DNA of 64,000 nt from MR-S7 sp000400995. GTDB lineage: Bacteria > Pseudomonadota > Gammaproteobacteria > Burkholderiales > Burkholderiaceae_C. The stretch covers positions 1,054,001-1,118,000 of the forward strand of contig NZ_CP152342.1 in NCBI RefSeq assembly GCF_045291395.1, read 5' to 3'. Below, in pieces: positions 8,948-16,734 of the stretch. Position 1 is the first letter of the stretch. Each line of letters begins with the position of its first letter. A program made the translations under genes and the position numbers. The notes under the pieces were generated by a model. The model searched no databases. It worked only from the letters and a program-made list of their open reading frames with translations, and was not told the origin of the DNA.

Positions 8948-9028
8948 TGGTTGGATTTCGGTGAGCTATTGTGCGCTACGGCGCGTCCACATCAGATCCG
9001 CTTCATCTTCATGTCTTAGGCTTGCCAC

Positions 9029-9697
9029 ATGCGCATCCTCCTGATCGAAGACGACCCTTCCCTGGGCAGTTCCCTGCAGTCATGGCTGCAGATGGATGGC
9101 TACGCGGTGGACTGGCTGCAGCGTGGCGACCAGGCGGCCACTGCGCTGGCCACCCATGCATACCAATGCGTGCTGCTGGACAGGGGACTCCCTGGCCTTG
9201 ACGGCGATGCCGTGCTCAAAGCCCTGCGCAGCGCCGGTGCGTCCCAGGCGCAGTTGCCGGTGATCGTGATCACGGCGCGCGATACGTTGGCCGACCGCGT
9301 GCAGGGCCTGGACTTGGGTGCGGACGACTACCTGGTCAAGCCTTTCGACCTGGAGGAGTTGTCGGCCCGGGTGCGTGCGGCTCTGCGGCGGGGCGCGGCG
9401 CAGCAGGCACCGCAATTGCGCCATGGTGCGGTAGCCCTCGATCCGGCAGCCAAAAGGGTAGCGCTGGACGGGGCTCCCGTCACGCTGACCGCGCGCGAAT
9501 TCGCCGTTCTGCAGGCCTTGATGCGCCATCCCACCCACATCCTGAGCCGCGCACAACTGGAAGAAGCCTTGTACGGCTGGGGCGAGGAGGTGGAAAGCAA
9601 CGCCATCGAGGTGCACGTCTACAACCTGCGCAAGAAGCTGGGCAACCGCTTCATCGTGACGGTGCGCAACCAGGGCTACGGATTGGCGCCCGCATGA
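9029..9697 (+). CDS. qseB: OmpR-family response regulator (QseB/PmrA-like)
   Basis: A 222-residue response regulator. The receiver has acidic-pocket residues D8 and D9, the phosphoacceptor at D51 (VLLDRGLPGLDGD) and the conserved Lys in YLVKPFD. The OmpR winged-helix domain occupies about residues 125-220 (LTAREFAVLQALMRHP, NAIEVHVYNLRKKL). The stop overlaps the next gene's start in ATGA, so it is coupled to its kinase. With YgiW following the kinase, this is the qseBC (preAB)-ygiW arrangement known in E. coli and Aggregatibacter; the exact signal is not shown by sequence. Confidence 0.88.
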   Translation: MRILLIEDDPSLGSSLQSWLQMDGYAVDWLQRGDQAATALATHAYQCVLLDRGLPGLDGDAVLKALRSAGASQAQLPVIVITARDTLADRVQGLDLGADDYLVKPFDLEELSARVRAALRRGAAQQAPQLRHGAVALDPAAKRVALDGAPVTLTAREFAVLQALMRHPTHILSRAQLEEALYGWGEEVESNAIEVHVYNLRKKLGNRFIVTVRNQGYGLAPA

Positions 9698-11076
9698 AGT
9701 TCTTGCGATGGCTGCCGGAGGGCCCTCGGCCAAGCACTCAGCGCAGCGCACCGCCGGGCAGCAGCTGGTCGTTGCGGCGGCGCCTGTTGCTGGCGGTGAT
9801 GGGTGCCAGCATCGGCCTGTGGCTGGTCAGCCTGGCCATCGTTGTCAGTGTGGCCTGGGCCGCCACTGGAGACGTTCTCGACGATGCATTGGAAGAAGGC
9901 TCGCGCCTGGTGCTGCAGCTGGCGCCCCAGGGCGAAGGGGCCGCAGGCGCATCTCGGGAGCCGCGGATGGAACATGGCGAGGTGTTGAAGCTGCGCATGT
10001 ACTACCAGCTCGTGGCACCCGATGGCCGCGTGCTGCTGCGCGGGGAAGACACTCCCGAGAAGGCATTCGTGCCCCATGCCCGGTACAAGGAAAAAACCTC
10101 GGTCTGGGTCGAGGGAGAACTCTGGCGCGTGTACGTGCGTCCCGGTCCGCGCGGCATCACCGCCCAGGTGGCGCAGCCGATGGAGGAACGCCTGGAGATG
10201 CTGGAAGACATGGCCGAAGACCTGGCCTGGCCCGCGCTGACGCTGCTGGCGTTGCTGGGCTTGCTGAGCTGGGCATTGATCCGGCGTCTGTTGCGGCCGC
10301 TGGAGGACGCGGCGATGCGCATCGATGCCAAGTCACCGCACGATCTGGCGCCTGTGCAGGCACACAATCCGCCGCGCGAGCTGCAGCCTATTCTGGATGC
10401 GCTGAATGCGCTGCTGGCGCGCCTGGCTACGGCGCTGGATGGCGAGCGGCGTTTCACGGCAGACGCCGCGCACGAGCTGCGCACGCCGCTGGCCGCGTTG
10501 CGCATGCGTGTGCAGCTCATCGAGCGCGAGTTGAAGCTGCCCACGACCCATCTGCGGCAGCTGCGAGCCGATCTGGACCGCTGCACGGCACTGGTGGAAA
10601 GCCTGCTGGCACTGGCCCGTCTGGAGCCTCAGGCCGAGGGCCTGGTGCGTGAAGCCGTGGACCTGAATGCCTTGCTCGATGGCTTGAGTCTGCCGCCGAA
10701 CGTCCGGGTGGAACGGGCCCTGGCCGTACCCCACCTGCGGGCAGCCCCCGCCTTGCTGAACAGTGCGCTGCGCAACCTGATCGACAACGCCGCGCGCTAT
10801 GGCCGCGTAGGGGGCCGGGTGCGTGTCGAAACCATGCAGTTGCCGCACGGCGGTATACGCCTGGCCGTGCGCGACGACGGCATGGGTGTGCCGTCCGAGC
10901 AGCGGGCGCGCCTGGGCGAGCGGTTCTTCCGGGTGCTGGGCACCGGCCAGACTGGCAACGGCCTGGGCCTGTCCATCGTGGCGCGCATCGCGGCGCTGCA
11001 TGGAGCGACTCTGCATTTCGAAGAAGGGCTGGAGGGGCGGGGGCTCGGCGCGGTGCTCGACTTCCCCGCGGACTGA
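9694..11076 (+). CDS. qseC: sensor histidine kinase (QseC-like)
   Basis: A 460-residue membrane histidine kinase. There are two transmembrane helices (about 30-52 and 175-195) around a periplasmic sensor of roughly 115 residues, then a short linker and an H-box (FTADAAHELRTPLAALRM). The ATPase domain shows the N-box (NLIDNAARYG), G1 (VRDDGMGVP) and G2 (GNGLGLSIVARI). The order matches TctE/QseC-type kinases. It starts within the last codons of the regulator and should phosphorylate it. The QseC assignment rests on domain order and the YgiW neighbour, so a related PmrB/TctE function is possible. Confidence 0.87.
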   Translation: MKFLRWLPEGPRPSTQRSAPPGSSWSLRRRLLLAVMGASIGLWLVSLAIVVSVAWAATGDVLDDALEEGSRLVLQLAPQGEGAAGASREPRMEHGEVLKLRMYYQLVAPDGRVLLRGEDTPEKAFVPHARYKEKTSVWVEGELWRVYVRPGPRGITAQVAQPMEERLEMLEDMAEDLAWPALTLLALLGLLSWALIRRLLRPLEDAAMRIDAKSPHDLAPVQAHNPPRELQPILDALNALLARLATALDGERRFTADAAHELRTPLAALRMRVQLIERELKLPTTHLRQLRADLDRCTALVESLLALARLEPQAEGLVREAVDLNALLDGLSLPPNVRVERALAVPHLRAAPALLNSALRNLIDNAARYGRVGGRVRVETMQLPHGGIRLAVRDDGMGVPSEQRARLGERFFRVLGTGQTGNGLGLSIVARIAALHGATLHFEEGLEGRGLGAVLDFPAD

Positions 11077-11171
11077 AAGCACATCAGATTGCCTTCAGGT
11101 TCGCGCTTTCCAATAGCGTTGTTCCGCAACCGGCGGAGCTTCTTGCAACCACGGAAAAAAGGAGTTAAACC

Positions 11172-11582
11172 ATGCGCTACATCGCTTCCACACTGGCGGT
11201 TGCCGCCGCAATGGCCCTGGGCGCTACCGTCGCCATTGCCCAGCCCTCGGGTTACACGGGTCCCAGCAACGCCCCCAAGGCCGTCGTTCCAGGCACTTAC
11301 ACAGGCCCCAGCAACGTGCCGCTGATGACGGTCAAGCAACTGCTCGACACGGGCCGGGACGACCAGGTCGCCCGCCTGCAGGGGCGCATCGTGTCGTTCG
11401 AAGGCGATGAACGCTACATCTTCGAAGACGCCACCGGCCGTATCACCGTGGAGATCGACAACGAGGACTTCCCGCCAGGCCAGACCGTGAGCGCCGAGCA
11501 GCGCGTGGAACTCGTGGGTGAACTCGACAAGGGCCTGCGCAAGACCGAGTTCGAGGTGGACCGCGTTACTCTGCTGCCCTGA
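11172..11582 (+). CDS. ygiW: YgiW/YdeI-family periplasmic OB-fold stress protein
   Basis: A 136-residue secreted protein with a signal peptide (IASTLAVAAAMALGATVAIA) and a BOF/OB-fold domain (SVPLMTVKQLL-like start, RLQGRIVSFEGDERYIFED, VEIDNEDFPPGQTVS). The mature N-terminus repeats the phrase YTGPSN twice. YgiW/YdeI proteins are linked to peroxide and envelope stress tolerance and often lie beside qseBC, as here. A run of purines (AAAAAAGGAG at 11155-11164) makes a good ribosome-binding site. It is probably a direct output of the two-component system upstream. Confidence 0.88.
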   Translation: MRYIASTLAVAAAMALGATVAIAQPSGYTGPSNAPKAVVPGTYTGPSNVPLMTVKQLLDTGRDDQVARLQGRIVSFEGDERYIFEDATGRITVEIDNEDFPPGQTVSAEQRVELVGELDKGLRKTEFEVDRVTLLP

Positions 11583-11632
11583 GCTCGTGGCGGCCACGAA
11601 TCGGCTGGCCGTCCATTTCGAGGAGGAACCTG

Positions 11633-12634
11633 ATGAGCACCGAAGAAATCCGCGCCATCCTTACCGTTTGCCTGCTGGCCTCGTATGCGGACGGTGCCAA
11701 GCATGACCGCGAGCGCGAGCAGATCCGCCAGGTGGCGCAAGGCCTGGCGCAGGACCAGCAGGTCAACTTGCCAAGCTTGTACCAGGACGTGCTGGTGCGC
11801 CGCGTCCAACTGGCCGACGTGCTTCCGCAACTGGCCAGCGCAGAGGCACGCCTGCTGGCCTATGAAATGGCCGTGTGCGTATGCGAGGCCGACGGCCAAG
11901 TCAGCGCGCAGGAGCAGGCCTTTCTTGTCCAGCTGAACGAAGCCCTGGGGCAAGAGCCTACGGCGTTTGCTGCGCAGGCCGAGGCATTGGCCTGCGCCCC
12001 CTTGCAGACTGCCGCCGCAGCCACGCCGGAGATGGAGCAGGCAGGCCTGCCGGCCCCGCATCCTGCTGTCGTCGATGCGCTGCCTGGCACCACGGCACAG
12101 CGCCGCACCGGTACGTTGTCTGCCGCCGACATGGACCGCAAGATCCTCCATGCGGCGATTCTCAACGGTGCCATCGAATTGCTGCCTGAGAACCTGTCCA
12201 CGCTGGCCATCATTCCGCTGCAGATGCGGATGGTCTACCAAACCGGCCAGAGCTACGGCTACGAACTGGACCGCGGCCACATCAAGGACCTGTTGGCGGC
12301 CCTGGGCGTAGGGCTGACCTCCCAGTACCTGGAAGAGGCCGGGCGCAAACTGCTCGGCGGCCTGCTGGGCAAGGCGGGCAAGGGTCTGTTGGGTGGACTG
12401 GGACGCCAGGCCGTAAGCATTGGCATGAGCTTCGCTGCCACTTACGCACTGGGCCATGTGGCCAACCAGTATTACGCGGGTGGACGCGCGCTGGGCACGC
12501 AAATGCTGCGTGATGCCTACCAGCACGTCATGGCCGATGGTCGTCAACTGCAGGTGCAATACCTGCCGCAAATGCAGGAGATGGCGCGGGGGTTGAATAC
12601 CGCGAAGATCATGCAGATGGTGCGGGGCGGTTGA
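11633..12634 (+). CDS. TerB-like / DUF697-like protein
   Basis: A 333-residue protein with two parts. Residues 1-110 form an all-helical TerB-type domain (ILTVCLLASYADGAKHDRE, VCEADGQVSAQEQAFL) with the acidic D-G motifs of tellurite-resistance TerB proteins. Residues 160-320 resemble the YcjF/DUF697 region (LPENLSTLAIIPLQMRMVYQ, glycine-rich GRKLLGGLLGKAGKGLLGGL), which is probably membrane-associated. The function is unknown; TerB-like proteins are often tied to envelope stress. It starts 50 bases after ygiW and ends before a strong terminator, so it may share that transcript. Confidence 0.72.
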   Translation: MSTEEIRAILTVCLLASYADGAKHDREREQIRQVAQGLAQDQQVNLPSLYQDVLVRRVQLADVLPQLASAEARLLAYEMAVCVCEADGQVSAQEQAFLVQLNEALGQEPTAFAAQAEALACAPLQTAAAATPEMEQAGLPAPHPAVVDALPGTTAQRRTGTLSAADMDRKILHAAILNGAIELLPENLSTLAIIPLQMRMVYQTGQSYGYELDRGHIKDLLAALGVGLTSQYLEEAGRKLLGGLLGKAGKGLLGGLGRQAVSIGMSFAATYALGHVANQYYAGGRALGTQMLRDAYQHVMADGRQLQVQYLPQMQEMARGLNTAKIMQMVRGG

Positions 12635-12678
12635 TTCGGTCCCGGTCGAAATAGGGCGAATCCTCCGTTTGAATAGCA

Positions 12679-12717
12679 ATCGCCCCGTCCGGCTTTGTGC
12701 CGGACGGGGCGATTTTT
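12679..12717 (+). terminator. Rho-independent terminator
   Basis: A perfect 15-bp stem (ATCGCCCCGTCCGGC at 12679-12693, partner at 12699-12713) with a five-base loop TTTGT, followed by a T run. It ends the qseBC-ygiW-terB stretch and insulates nhaA. Confidence 0.93.
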
Positions 12718-12719
12718 CT

Positions 12720-12899
12720 TCAGGAAACGATCTGTCAGAACCTGTCGAGGTTGCGTCCAAAGTCTGCAGCAGCATCCAGCTTGCGTAGCTAAGCGCAGGA
12801 ACTGGTGCGGGCTGCCGGCGTCTTCAAGCTGGATATCGCGCTGCGCGCGTCGCCGGCCGCCTTGCCTCGTCAGGATGCGGTAGTTGGGGCGCTGCCGGC
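12720..12899. other. intergenic stretch with no recognised gene
   Basis: Part of a 373-base gap between the TerB-like gene and nhaA. Between the terminator and the nhaA promoter I see no reading frame resembling a known protein and no repeat. It may be decayed coding DNA. Confidence 0.4.
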
Positions 12900-12928
12900 C
12901 TGAATTTCGTGCTGTCGCTCTGTAGAAT
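12900..12928 (+). promoter_or_regulatory. predicted nhaA promoter
   Basis: CTGAAT at 12900-12905 and TAGAAT at 12923-12928, separated by 17 bases, resemble sigma-70 boxes. Transcription would start near 12935, just before the structured leader. Confidence 0.5.
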
Positions 12929-12931
12929 ACG

Positions 12932-13007
12932 GGCCGGGTGTTAGCTGCATGCCGCAGCGGGACAGGTTCATGCGTCGGTCGGGCCGCCACGCGGAGTTCT
13001 GACGACC
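12932..13007 (+). promoter_or_regulatory. structured nhaA leader, candidate nhaA-I (Li-I class) riboswitch
   Basis: The roughly 75-base leader begins at the predicted transcription start. It contains GGGTGTTA, a perfect hairpin GCTGC-ATGCC-GCAGC (12944-12958), then GGGACAGG. Downstream, CCGC (12984-12987) can pair with GCGG (12991-12994), which includes part of the GGAG ribosome-binding site. GGTCG (12977-12981) can pair with CGACC just before the ATG. Mutually exclusive folds around the start suggest translational control. nhaA-I RNAs, which sense lithium, precede nhaA genes in proteobacteria; the match to that class is from memory and needs a covariance search. Confidence 0.55.
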
Positions 13008-14405
13008 ATGCACCGCCACACCCCACGGCAGGATCTGCCGCGCGCCCAACTTCTGGCCGAACGCGCCTTCGCCACCTTCGACCGTTTCCTGCACATCGAA
13101 GCCGCTAGCGGCATCGTGCTGCTGATCGCCGCCGCCGTGGCGCTGATCTGGGCCAATTCACCGCTCGCCCACAGCTACCACGCGCTCTGGCACCTGCCGG
13201 TGTCGCTCGGCATCGGCGGCTTCACGTTCTCCCAATCGCTGCACTTCCTCATCAACGATGGCCTGATGACCGTGTTCTTCCTGGTCGTCGGCATGGAAAT
13301 CCGCCGCGAAATCCACGAAGGCGCCTTGAGCAATCTGCGCCAGGCCAGCCTGCCGATCATGGCGGCGCTGGGCGGCGTGGCCGTGCCCGCGCTGATCTAC
13401 GCCGCCTTGAACACCGACCCGTCGCGGCTGCAAGGCTGGGCCGTGCCCACGGCCACCGACATTGCCTTCGCCGTGGGCGTGCTGGCGCTGCTGGGCCGGA
13501 GCATTCCTTCCAACGTGCGCGTCTTCCTGCTGGCGCTGGCCATCATCGACGACATCATCGCGGTGCTCATCATCGCGCTGTTCTATTCGGGAGGGCTGGA
13601 CCTGTCGGGCTTTCTCGTCGCCGCGATGGGCATCCTCGTGGTACTGGGCTTCCAGCGCATGGGCGTCGGCTCCGCCTTCGCCTATGTACTGCCCGGCGCC
13701 ATCGTCTGGATCGGCCTGCTGATGACCGGCGCGCACCCGACGCTGGCCGGCGTCGTGCTCGGCATGCTGACGCCGGTGCTGTCACGGCCCACGCGCGAGC
13801 GCCCGCTGGACATGGTGGCGCACGCGGCTCAGAAACTGCGCGACCACGATGACGCGAAGGAGGCGCACCACCTGGCCGTGCCCCTCCGGCAACTGCGGCT
13901 GGCCCAGCGCGAACTGCTGCCGCCCGTGGTGCGCGTGCAGACGGCACTGCACCCCTGGGTGGCGTTCGGCATCATGCCGCTGTTCGCGCTGGCGAATGCG
14001 GGCGTGAGCATGGGCGGCATCGACCTGTCCGCGCCCGGCCCACAGTGGGTGATGGCCGGCGTCGCGCTGGCGCTGGTGCTGGGCAAGCCGCTGGGCGTGG
14101 TCGGCGTGAGCTGGCTCATGGTGCGCCTGGGCTGGTGCCGGCTGCCGCCCGGCGTGACCTGGGGCGGCATCGTCCTCATCGGCCTGCTGGCGGGCGTGGG
14201 CTTCACCATGTCCATCTTCATCGCCATGCTCGCGTTCGACAGCGAGGCCCTGCTGGGCGCGGCCAAGCTGGGCGTGCTGGCCGGGTCGCTGGTGGCGGCC
14301 TTGGCCGGACTGGCCTGGGGGGCCGTGTACCGGCGCGCACACGACGCCGCGCACGCTGCGCCTGCGACACCCATCGGCGTCTCGACCAACGTGAAGCAGC
14401 CATGA
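13008..14405 (+). CDS. nhaA: Na+/H+ antiporter NhaA
   Basis: A 465-residue inner-membrane antiporter that exports Na+ or Li+ in exchange for protons. The TM4 assembly is visible as PTATDIAFAVGVLALLG and the ion-binding aspartate pair as LALAIIDDIIAVLI. The conserved ending IGLLAGVGFTMSIFIAMLAF is present. It is longer than the E. coli protein (388 residues), mostly through a cytoplasmic loop around residues 265-300 (ERPLDMVAHAAQKLRDHDD) and a tail. The start is the ATG behind GGAG at 12993. The leader suggests translation responds to cations. Confidence 0.96.
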   Translation: MHRHTPRQDLPRAQLLAERAFATFDRFLHIEAASGIVLLIAAAVALIWANSPLAHSYHALWHLPVSLGIGGFTFSQSLHFLINDGLMTVFFLVVGMEIRREIHEGALSNLRQASLPIMAALGGVAVPALIYAALNTDPSRLQGWAVPTATDIAFAVGVLALLGRSIPSNVRVFLLALAIIDDIIAVLIIALFYSGGLDLSGFLVAAMGILVVLGFQRMGVGSAFAYVLPGAIVWIGLLMTGAHPTLAGVVLGMLTPVLSRPTRERPLDMVAHAAQKLRDHDDAKEAHHLAVPLRQLRLAQRELLPPVVRVQTALHPWVAFGIMPLFALANAGVSMGGIDLSAPGPQWVMAGVALALVLGKPLGVVGVSWLMVRLGWCRLPPGVTWGGIVLIGLLAGVGFTMSIFIAMLAFDSEALLGAAKLGVLAGSLVAALAGLAWGAVYRRAHDAAHAAPATPIGVSTNVKQP

Positions 14406-14467
14406 GGCCCGTCGTGGGTGACGCCTGCGAAACCCGTCTCGTGGCCTGATTCACGGATAATGCCAGT

Positions 14468-14827
14468 ATGCACGCGCTGCGCACCTCCTCAATGCTTGTC
14501 CGCCTGATCCTGGCGTGGTTCGTGTTGATGCTGGGTGTCGCGGCTGCGTCGCCCCTCGTCCATCCCAAGACGATGGAAGTGGTGTGCTCCGCCGGCGGCG
14601 GCGTGAAGATCGTCTACACCGACGCCGATGGCGAGCCGGTGCAGGCCAACCAGCACACGCTCGACTGCTCCCTGTGTCTTCCTGCCGGCGCCCCCGTGCC
14701 GATGGTCAGCGTTGCGCTGGACATGCCCCAGCCCCTGGCACACGCCCTCAAGCCCCTTGTCTCGGCCCACATCGCCGCGCTCGTGGGCGCGCCTCTGCCC
14801 CCACGCGGGCCTCCGTCTCTCACCTGA
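14468..14827 (+). CDS. DUF2946 family protein
   Basis: A 119-residue protein with an N-terminal signal or anchor (LVRLILAWFVLMLGVAAA) and the DUF2946 core: VVCSAGGGVKIVYTD, then a CSLCLP motif. The CxxC pair and the nearby cysteine suggest metal or disulfide chemistry in the periplasm. DUF2946 proteins often lie with copper-handling genes (Sco, PCu(A)C, OprC-type receptors), as they do here. It opens a plus-strand gene run that continues to the PepSY gene; the precise role is unknown. Confidence 0.75.
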   Translation: MHALRTSSMLVRLILAWFVLMLGVAAASPLVHPKTMEVVCSAGGGVKIVYTDADGEPVQANQHTLDCSLCLPAGAPVPMVSVALDMPQPLAHALKPLVSAHIAALVGAPLPPRGPPSLT

Positions 14828-15074
14828 TCCGACGCGCCGGCCTGGCCCGTTCGGGCAGGCTGCCGCACCTGAGCGCGGCCCCGCCGTGCCATGCACGGCC
14901 GGACCGCCGACCGAACATCGGTCGCTGCACGGCAGCACGGGCTCGGACGGCTGACGTTCACACGCCTGGCAGCAAGCGCTGCCGTCGCGGCATGGGCACG
15001 CCCGCATGCCCGCTGCGCACCCGCCTGCAAGCGGCCAAGGCAACGATCACCACCCCAACGAGGAGCAGACACGC

Positions 15075-15674
15075 ATGGACACCCATTCCCGGCATCGGCG
15101 CTACGCCATATGCGGCGTATTGGCCTGGCTGCTGGCCGTGGCCGGATGCCGCAAGCCCGCCGCAGCTTTTCATGGCATCGACGTCACCGGCGCCGATTAC
15201 GGCTCCGACTTCCGGCTGAACGACCCCGAGGGGCGCAAGCGCACGCTGGCGGACTTCAAGGGCAAGGCTGTGCTGATGTTCTTTGGCTTCACCCAGTGCC
15301 CCGACGTGTGTCCGACTGCCCTGGCGCGTGCCGCCGAGGTCAAGCGCCTGCTTGGTGCCGACGGCGAGCGCCTGCAGGTGCTGTTCGTCACCCTCGATCC
15401 TGAGCGTGACAAGCCCGAAGTGCTCAAGGCTTACACCGCGGCCTTCGATCCCAGCTTCATAGGCCTGCACGCCGACGCGCCACGCACCGCCGAGACCGCC
15501 CAGCACTTCAAGGTGTATTTCAAGAAAGTGCCCACCGGCAACTCCTACACCCTGGACCACTCGGCGCTCAGCTACGTCTACGACCCATCAGGACGATTGC
15601 GTCTCGTGCTGCGCCACGAACAGAGCGCGCAGGAGTACGCAGACGATCTGCGCCAGCTTCTGCACTCGGCTTGA
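15075..15674 (+). CDS. SCO1/SenC family copper chaperone lipoprotein
   Basis: A 199-residue thioredoxin-fold protein that delivers copper to cytochrome oxidase CuA or keeps the site reduced. The lipobox LLAVAGC puts it on a membrane. The CxxxC copper motif is visible in FTQCPDVCP and the distal His ligand in LDHSALSYV. The start is the ATG at 15075 behind GAGGAG, which places the signal peptide correctly; a longer form from 15006 lacks a ribosome-binding site. The PCu(A)C gene follows after 32 bases, and Sco and PCu(A)C act together in CuA assembly. Confidence 0.92.
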   Translation: MDTHSRHRRYAICGVLAWLLAVAGCRKPAAAFHGIDVTGADYGSDFRLNDPEGRKRTLADFKGKAVLMFFGFTQCPDVCPTALARAAEVKRLLGADGERLQVLFVTLDPERDKPEVLKAYTAAFDPSFIGLHADAPRTAETAQHFKVYFKKVPTGNSYTLDHSALSYVYDPSGRLRLVLRHEQSAQEYADDLRQLLHSA

Positions 15675-15706
15675 CCCGCATTTCCACCATCACCCAGGAG
15701 ATCACC

Positions 15707-16177
15707 ATGCAACTCGCCATTCGCACCACCATCGTCGCCATCGCCATGCTCGCGGCTACAGCCCAGGCCCAAGTCACCGTCAAGGACGCCTGGGTGCGCG
15801 CTACCGTGCCGCAGCAAAAAGCCACTGGCGCCTTCATGCAACTGCAATCCGCCAAGGGCAGCCGGCTCGTCTCGGCCAGCTCGCCCCTCGCCCCCAACGT
15901 CGAGGTGCACGAGATGGCGATGCAGGACAACGTGATGAGGATGCGCCAGGTGCCCGCCATCGAACTGCCCGCAGGCAAAACGGTAGACCTCAAACCCGGC
16001 GGCTACCACATCATGTTCATGAACCTGACCCAGCCCGTGAAAGAGGGTGACACGGTGCCATTGACACTGGTATTCGAGGGCAAGGACGGCCAGCGCGAGA
16101 CCGTGGAGGTCAAAGCGCCCGTGCGCCCGCTCAACAGCAACGCGGCGCCCGCGATGCACGGCGGCCACAAGCACTGA
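15707..16177 (+). CDS. PCu(A)C copper chaperone
   Basis: A 156-residue periplasmic Cu(I) chaperone (DUF461/PCu(A)C). The signal peptide ends TAQA. The copper motif is complete: HEMAMQDNVMRM followed by HIMFM, giving the H-M...M...H-x-M ligand set. The C-terminal HGGHKH tail adds histidines. The start is the ATG at 15707, six bases after CAGGAG. It probably transfers copper to cytochrome oxidase with the upstream Sco protein, and may link to the downstream receptor for copper supply. Confidence 0.92.
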   Translation: MQLAIRTTIVAIAMLAATAQAQVTVKDAWVRATVPQQKATGAFMQLQSAKGSRLVSASSPLAPNVEVHEMAMQDNVMRMRQVPAIELPAGKTVDLKPGGYHIMFMNLTQPVKEGDTVPLTLVFEGKDGQRETVEVKAPVRPLNSNAAPAMHGGHKH

Positions 16178-16234
16178 CCGGTTTCGCAACCTGCATCGAC
16201 CCAGCGGTATTCACCGGCCATCAACGCGCAGCGC

Positions 16235-16657
16235 ATGCACAAGCGGCCTTCGGCACTCCGCTGTCCTTCGTGGCGCATCCGCTGCGTCCGGCTGGTCGTG
16301 CTCGCGCTGCTCTGGGGATGGTTAGCGGGGCCGCTCGTGCAGGCCCTGAGCCCCTCCGAGAGCGGCTGGGTACAGATATGCACCAGTCTGGGCACCAAGT
16401 TCGTTCAGCTCGACCAGGACGATGGCGCATCCGCGCCCCAGGACAGTCAATCCGCCCCTTCGGCGTTTCTGTCCACCGACTGCCCCTATTGCCGTTTGCA
16501 TGCCAGTCTGGGGCTGGCGCCGGCCGACGTCCAGATACCGGTGCTTCCCAGCGCAGTCCATGCGCCGCCGCTGCCACCGGCAAAGCGCGCCGTATCTCCC
16601 GATCCTCCCTGGCCCCCGGCGCTGCCACGCGCGCCGCCATCGACGACCTCTGCTTGA
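16235..16657 (+). CDS. DUF2946 family protein
   Basis: A 140-residue protein and the second DUF2946 member of the locus. It has an N-terminal hydrophobic segment (LVVLALLWGWLAGPLVQAL), the core ICTSLGTKFVQLD, a CPYC motif near residue 85, and a proline-rich C-terminus. It lies between the PCu(A)C gene and the TonB receptor. Pairs of DUF2946 proteins flanking a copper-related TonB receptor are also known around oprC in Pseudomonas. The function is unproven; a periplasmic metal-binding accessory role fits. Confidence 0.72.
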   Translation: MHKRPSALRCPSWRIRCVRLVVLALLWGWLAGPLVQALSPSESGWVQICTSLGTKFVQLDQDDGASAPQDSQSAPSAFLSTDCPYCRLHASLGLAPADVQIPVLPSAVHAPPLPPAKRAVSPDPPWPPALPRAPPSTTSA

Positions 16658-16734
16658 ACCGCCCGGCCTGCGCATGAGCGCGCAGCGCCGTCCCATGTGC
16701 TGCCTGCCTCGTGGGGCAGCGACAGGAGTCGTCC

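Noticed and set aside
12720..12899. Possible gene remnant in the gap before nhaA
   Set aside because: Short frames on both strands show no protein similarity I recognise, and no repeat ends are visible.
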